Assembly: GCA_910584095.1 (NCBI GenBank)
Contig: CAJTYU010000003.1
Coordinates: forward strand, 100,381-164,380
DNA from: an uncultured Dorea sp.
GTDB lineage: Bacteria; Bacillota; Clostridia; Lachnospirales; Lachnospiraceae
Length of the DNA: 64,000 bases
Direction of reading: 5' to 3'
Below the pieces are notes generated by a model. It did not search any database, had not been told where the DNA came from, and saw only the letters and a program-made list of their open reading frames with translations. Shown piece after piece: positions 62,779 to 64,000 of the stretch (positions are counted from its first letter, which is position 1; the number at the start of each line of letters is the position of its first letter). Position numbers and translations under genes: made by a program.

Positions 62779-63513
62779 ATGTTTATTGGAAAAGTAAATA
62801 ATTTATTTAATGTAGATGCAATAAATCGTAAATTCAATCGAAATACAACGAATGAAGAAGAAAAGGGTTTTTTACGTAATGACATTGCTACAATATCGCC
62901 AAAAGGAAAAGCAATGAATACAATAGAAAGGCTAATAAAACAAAAGGATTTTATAAAAGAGTGTAAAGCCTCATTGCTTGAACAGATGACGAATAATGAA
63001 TCTGGATATTGCTCTGCTGATATAACAAAGAAAATAGAAGAGTATGAAAAGCAATTGGATTCACTTGATGAGCAAATTGCGAAGGAAATGGCAAAGCAAA
63101 CAGATGGAATGGAAGAAGATGGCTCAAACAGTATATACAAAAAAAGCCAATCTTTGACAAAACAGGAAGCTAATAATAAAAGAATGGCTGATATTACGAA
63201 GATGTCAACCGAGTTTAGGAAAAGTGAAATGATAAATTCAGTTAAAAATAGATTAGAGGGGGAGAAGGGAGTATTAGAAGCAGAATTGAAGTCAGGAGAT
63301 TCTGAAATAAAAAGGCAGAGGATAGAAGAAATTGACAATAGAACGGCAGAACTATCAAAAAAAGCGGGTGAAACTTTAACAAGAGTCAATAAGATATCAA
63401 ATGATTCAGAAGAAACCTTAACAAAGGAAACATCAGCTAAGAGAGAGGATGAAACTGATAGTGAGGATGAAAAAAACAATCTTAAGGGTAAGGATAATGA
63501 GATATTAGTTTAA
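62779..63513 (+). CDS. Hypothetical coiled-coil protein downstream of the two-component system
   Basis: 244 residues, perfect AGGAGG ribosome site. Very rich in Lys, Glu, Asn and Ser, with no Trp, no signal peptide and no membrane helix. Coiled-coil stretches are likely at about 55-110 (KKIEEYEKQLDSLDEQIAKE) and 150-200 (GEKGVLEAELKSGDSEIKRQ). The C-terminus is a low-complexity acidic tail (TDSEDEKNNLKGKDNE). One Cys pair (C55, C70) only. AT-rich and unlike the chromosomal genes to the left. I recognise no family; it may be a target or partner of the adjacent regulators. Confidence 0.72.
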   Translation: MFIGKVNNLFNVDAINRKFNRNTTNEEEKGFLRNDIATISPKGKAMNTIERLIKQKDFIKECKASLLEQMTNNESGYCSADITKKIEEYEKQLDSLDEQIAKEMAKQTDGMEEDGSNSIYKKSQSLTKQEANNKRMADITKMSTEFRKSEMINSVKNRLEGEKGVLEAELKSGDSEIKRQRIEEIDNRTAELSKKAGETLTRVNKISNDSEETLTKETSAKREDETDSEDEKNNLKGKDNEILV

Positions 63514-63579
63514 TGAGGTTGGCATTGGAAGCGGCGGAGTGATTAACGTAAATCTTTTATAGCATTATTCGACATAACG

Positions 63580-63588
63580 TGCTATAAT
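63580..63588 (+). promoter_or_regulatory. Extended -10 promoter for the small peptide gene
   Basis: TGCTATAAT, a perfect TATAAT at 63583-63588 with TGn in front, 72 bp before the ATG of the 27-residue peptide. No clear -35. Confidence 0.5.
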
Positions 63589-63630
63589 TTTCTTAGTCAG
63601 ATTAGAGCAAGTAGGGATAGTCTGCGGTTG

Positions 63631-63654
63631 TCCTTTCTGGAAACGGAAAGGAGG
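63631..63654 (+). promoter_or_regulatory. Hairpin hiding the ribosome site of the small peptide
   Basis: A 9-bp stem (63631-63639 with 63644-63652) capped by a GAAA tetraloop. The 3' arm contains most of AAAGGAGG, the ribosome site, so translation should be low unless the hairpin opens. Confidence 0.75.
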
Positions 63655-63659
63655 TCGGT

Positions 63660-63743
63660 ATGAACACACTTGAGATACTTACACTGCTGTTGGTCATTTT
63701 CGCAGCATTAACATACTTAGACAACAGAAACAACCGCAAGTAA
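63660..63743 (+). CDS. Putative holin-like type I toxin peptide
   Basis: 27 residues: MNTLEILTLLLVIFAALTYL then DNRNNRK. A single hydrophobic helix (about 4-20) with a short polar, positively charged tail is the form of type I toxins and of the holin-like toxin family of Firmicutes. Too short for ordinary gene finders. A strong, structured ribosome site precedes it and a paired terminator-like stem follows. A minus-strand promoter at 63863 faces it. Function as a toxin is inferred from form and context. Confidence 0.7.
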   Translation: MNTLEILTLLLVIFAALTYLDNRNNRK

Positions 63744-63744
63744 C

Positions 63745-63856
63745 GGAAAAGGCTATCTTCTACTGCCATAGAGGATAGCCTTGTAATCCGTATTTTTTAC
63801 GCTTTATAAGTTTCCGATTGTGCAACCGTCGGACACGCTAATATCCTTCGGCTTCT
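63745..63856 (-). ncRNA. Candidate antisense RNA (antitoxin) opposite the small peptide's 3' region
   Basis: On the minus strand, TTGCAA (63886-63891), 17 bp, TATAAT (63863-63868) form a strong promoter. Transcription would start near 63856 and run leftward to the hairpin at 63749-63782, whose minus-strand reading ends with TTTTCC. The resulting RNA of about 110 nt would overlap the 3' end of the peptide mRNA, as in txpA/RatA-type loci. Ends are estimates. Confidence 0.55.
63749..63782 (+). terminator. Bidirectional terminator-like hairpin
   Basis: AAGGCTATC (63749-63757) pairs perfectly with GATAGCCTT (63774-63782). The minus-strand reading has a better T tail than the plus-strand reading. 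Confidence 0.6.
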
Positions 63857-63862
63857 AAGATG

Positions 63863-63891
63863 ATTATAAACCAACACTGCGAATTTTGCAA
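63863..63891 (-). promoter_or_regulatory. Minus-strand promoter opposite the peptide gene
   Basis: Read on the minus strand: TTGCAA, 17 bp, TATAAT. It is one of the best promoter matches in the window and the only clear one on this strand. Confidence 0.65.
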
Positions 63892-63903
63892 GAGGGTTTA
63901 GGA

Positions 63904-63933
63904 AATGGGGGTGCTTCGGCACTCCTATTTTTT
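63904..63933 (+). terminator. Rho-independent terminator near the right end
   Basis: An 11-bp stem with wobble pairs (63904-63914 with 63919-63929), TTCG loop and six Ts. It probably ends the peptide transcript that reads through 63782. The last 67 bases show no feature. Confidence 0.8.
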
Positions 63934-64000
63934 GCGGATTTGTAGATTATCTTACATGAAAACGGTCTTGTCTGCAAGAAATTTTTCTGATTTTATAAAT

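Noticed and set aside
1..64000. tRNA or rRNA genes
   Set aside because: I read the intergenic regions for CCA ends, GTTCGA-type T-loops and rRNA motifs and saw none. A tRNAscan-SE run would be decisive.

Overview
The window looks like a chromosome segment of an anaerobic Gram-positive bacterium of the class Clostridia, most likely a Lachnospiraceae-type gut commensal. The grounds are a full-length pyruvate:ferredoxin oxidoreductase, pyruvate phosphate dikinase, a PASTA-domain kinase/PP2C pair, a double-cubane-cluster reductase with its activase, strong AGGAGG ribosome sites, occasional GTG/TTG starts, and the conserved orders def-fmt-rsmB-rlmN-prpC-prkC-rsgA-rpe and era-recO. Species is not determined. 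Every protein gene I accept lies on the plus strand. The only minus-strand feature I propose is an antisense RNA at the far right. I found no rRNA, tRNA or CRISPR array.

Layout. 1-6 kb: a cell-wall group with a D-aspartate-ligase-like ATP-grasp enzyme (5' end outside the window), an aspartate racemase, a divergent Mur ligase, a lipoprotein and a second, DAP-type MurE. 6-19 kb: replication restart, translation and rRNA maturation genes (priA, def, fmt, rsmB, rlmN, rsgA, ychF), the Ser/Thr kinase-phosphatase pair, rpe, thiamine pyrophosphokinase and lgt. 20-24 kb: nifJ. 24-30 kb: an AEC transporter, an SseB-like protein, a phospholipid operon (PAP2, CDP-alcohol transferase, Psd) and an NhaC-type carrier behind a lysine riboswitch. 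30-38 kb: an M16C protease, era, recO, a DUF3796/XRE pair with palindromic operators, and glyS. 38-42 kb: a cysteine desulfurase-like enzyme, a double-cubane-cluster protein, a putative S/Se carrier and the ATP-dependent activase, which fit one ATP-driven reductase system. 42-54 kb: a LacI regulator with two palindromic operators followed by nine genes matching, family by family and in the same order, E. coli ycjM-ycjU. This is a glucoside/guloside uptake and phosphorolysis operon. 54-60 kb: an MBL-fold protein, an M18 aminopeptidase, a small unknown protein and ppdK.

From the ppdK stop codon (59878) to the end the sequence becomes AT-rich and accessory in character. It holds short broken ORFs that look like mobile-element debris, an agr-like LytTR regulator and GHKL sensor kinase with a LytTR-type direct repeat in front, an unrecognised coiled-coil protein, and a tiny holin-like peptide gene. 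The peptide gene's ribosome site lies in a hairpin, and a strong minus-strand promoter faces it, which is the layout of a type I toxin-antitoxin locus.

The observations I rate highest are the ycj-like operon, the double-cubane-cluster cassette, the putative type I toxin-antitoxin locus, the two MurE paralogues beside D-Asp genes, and the lysine-riboswitch-controlled carrier.
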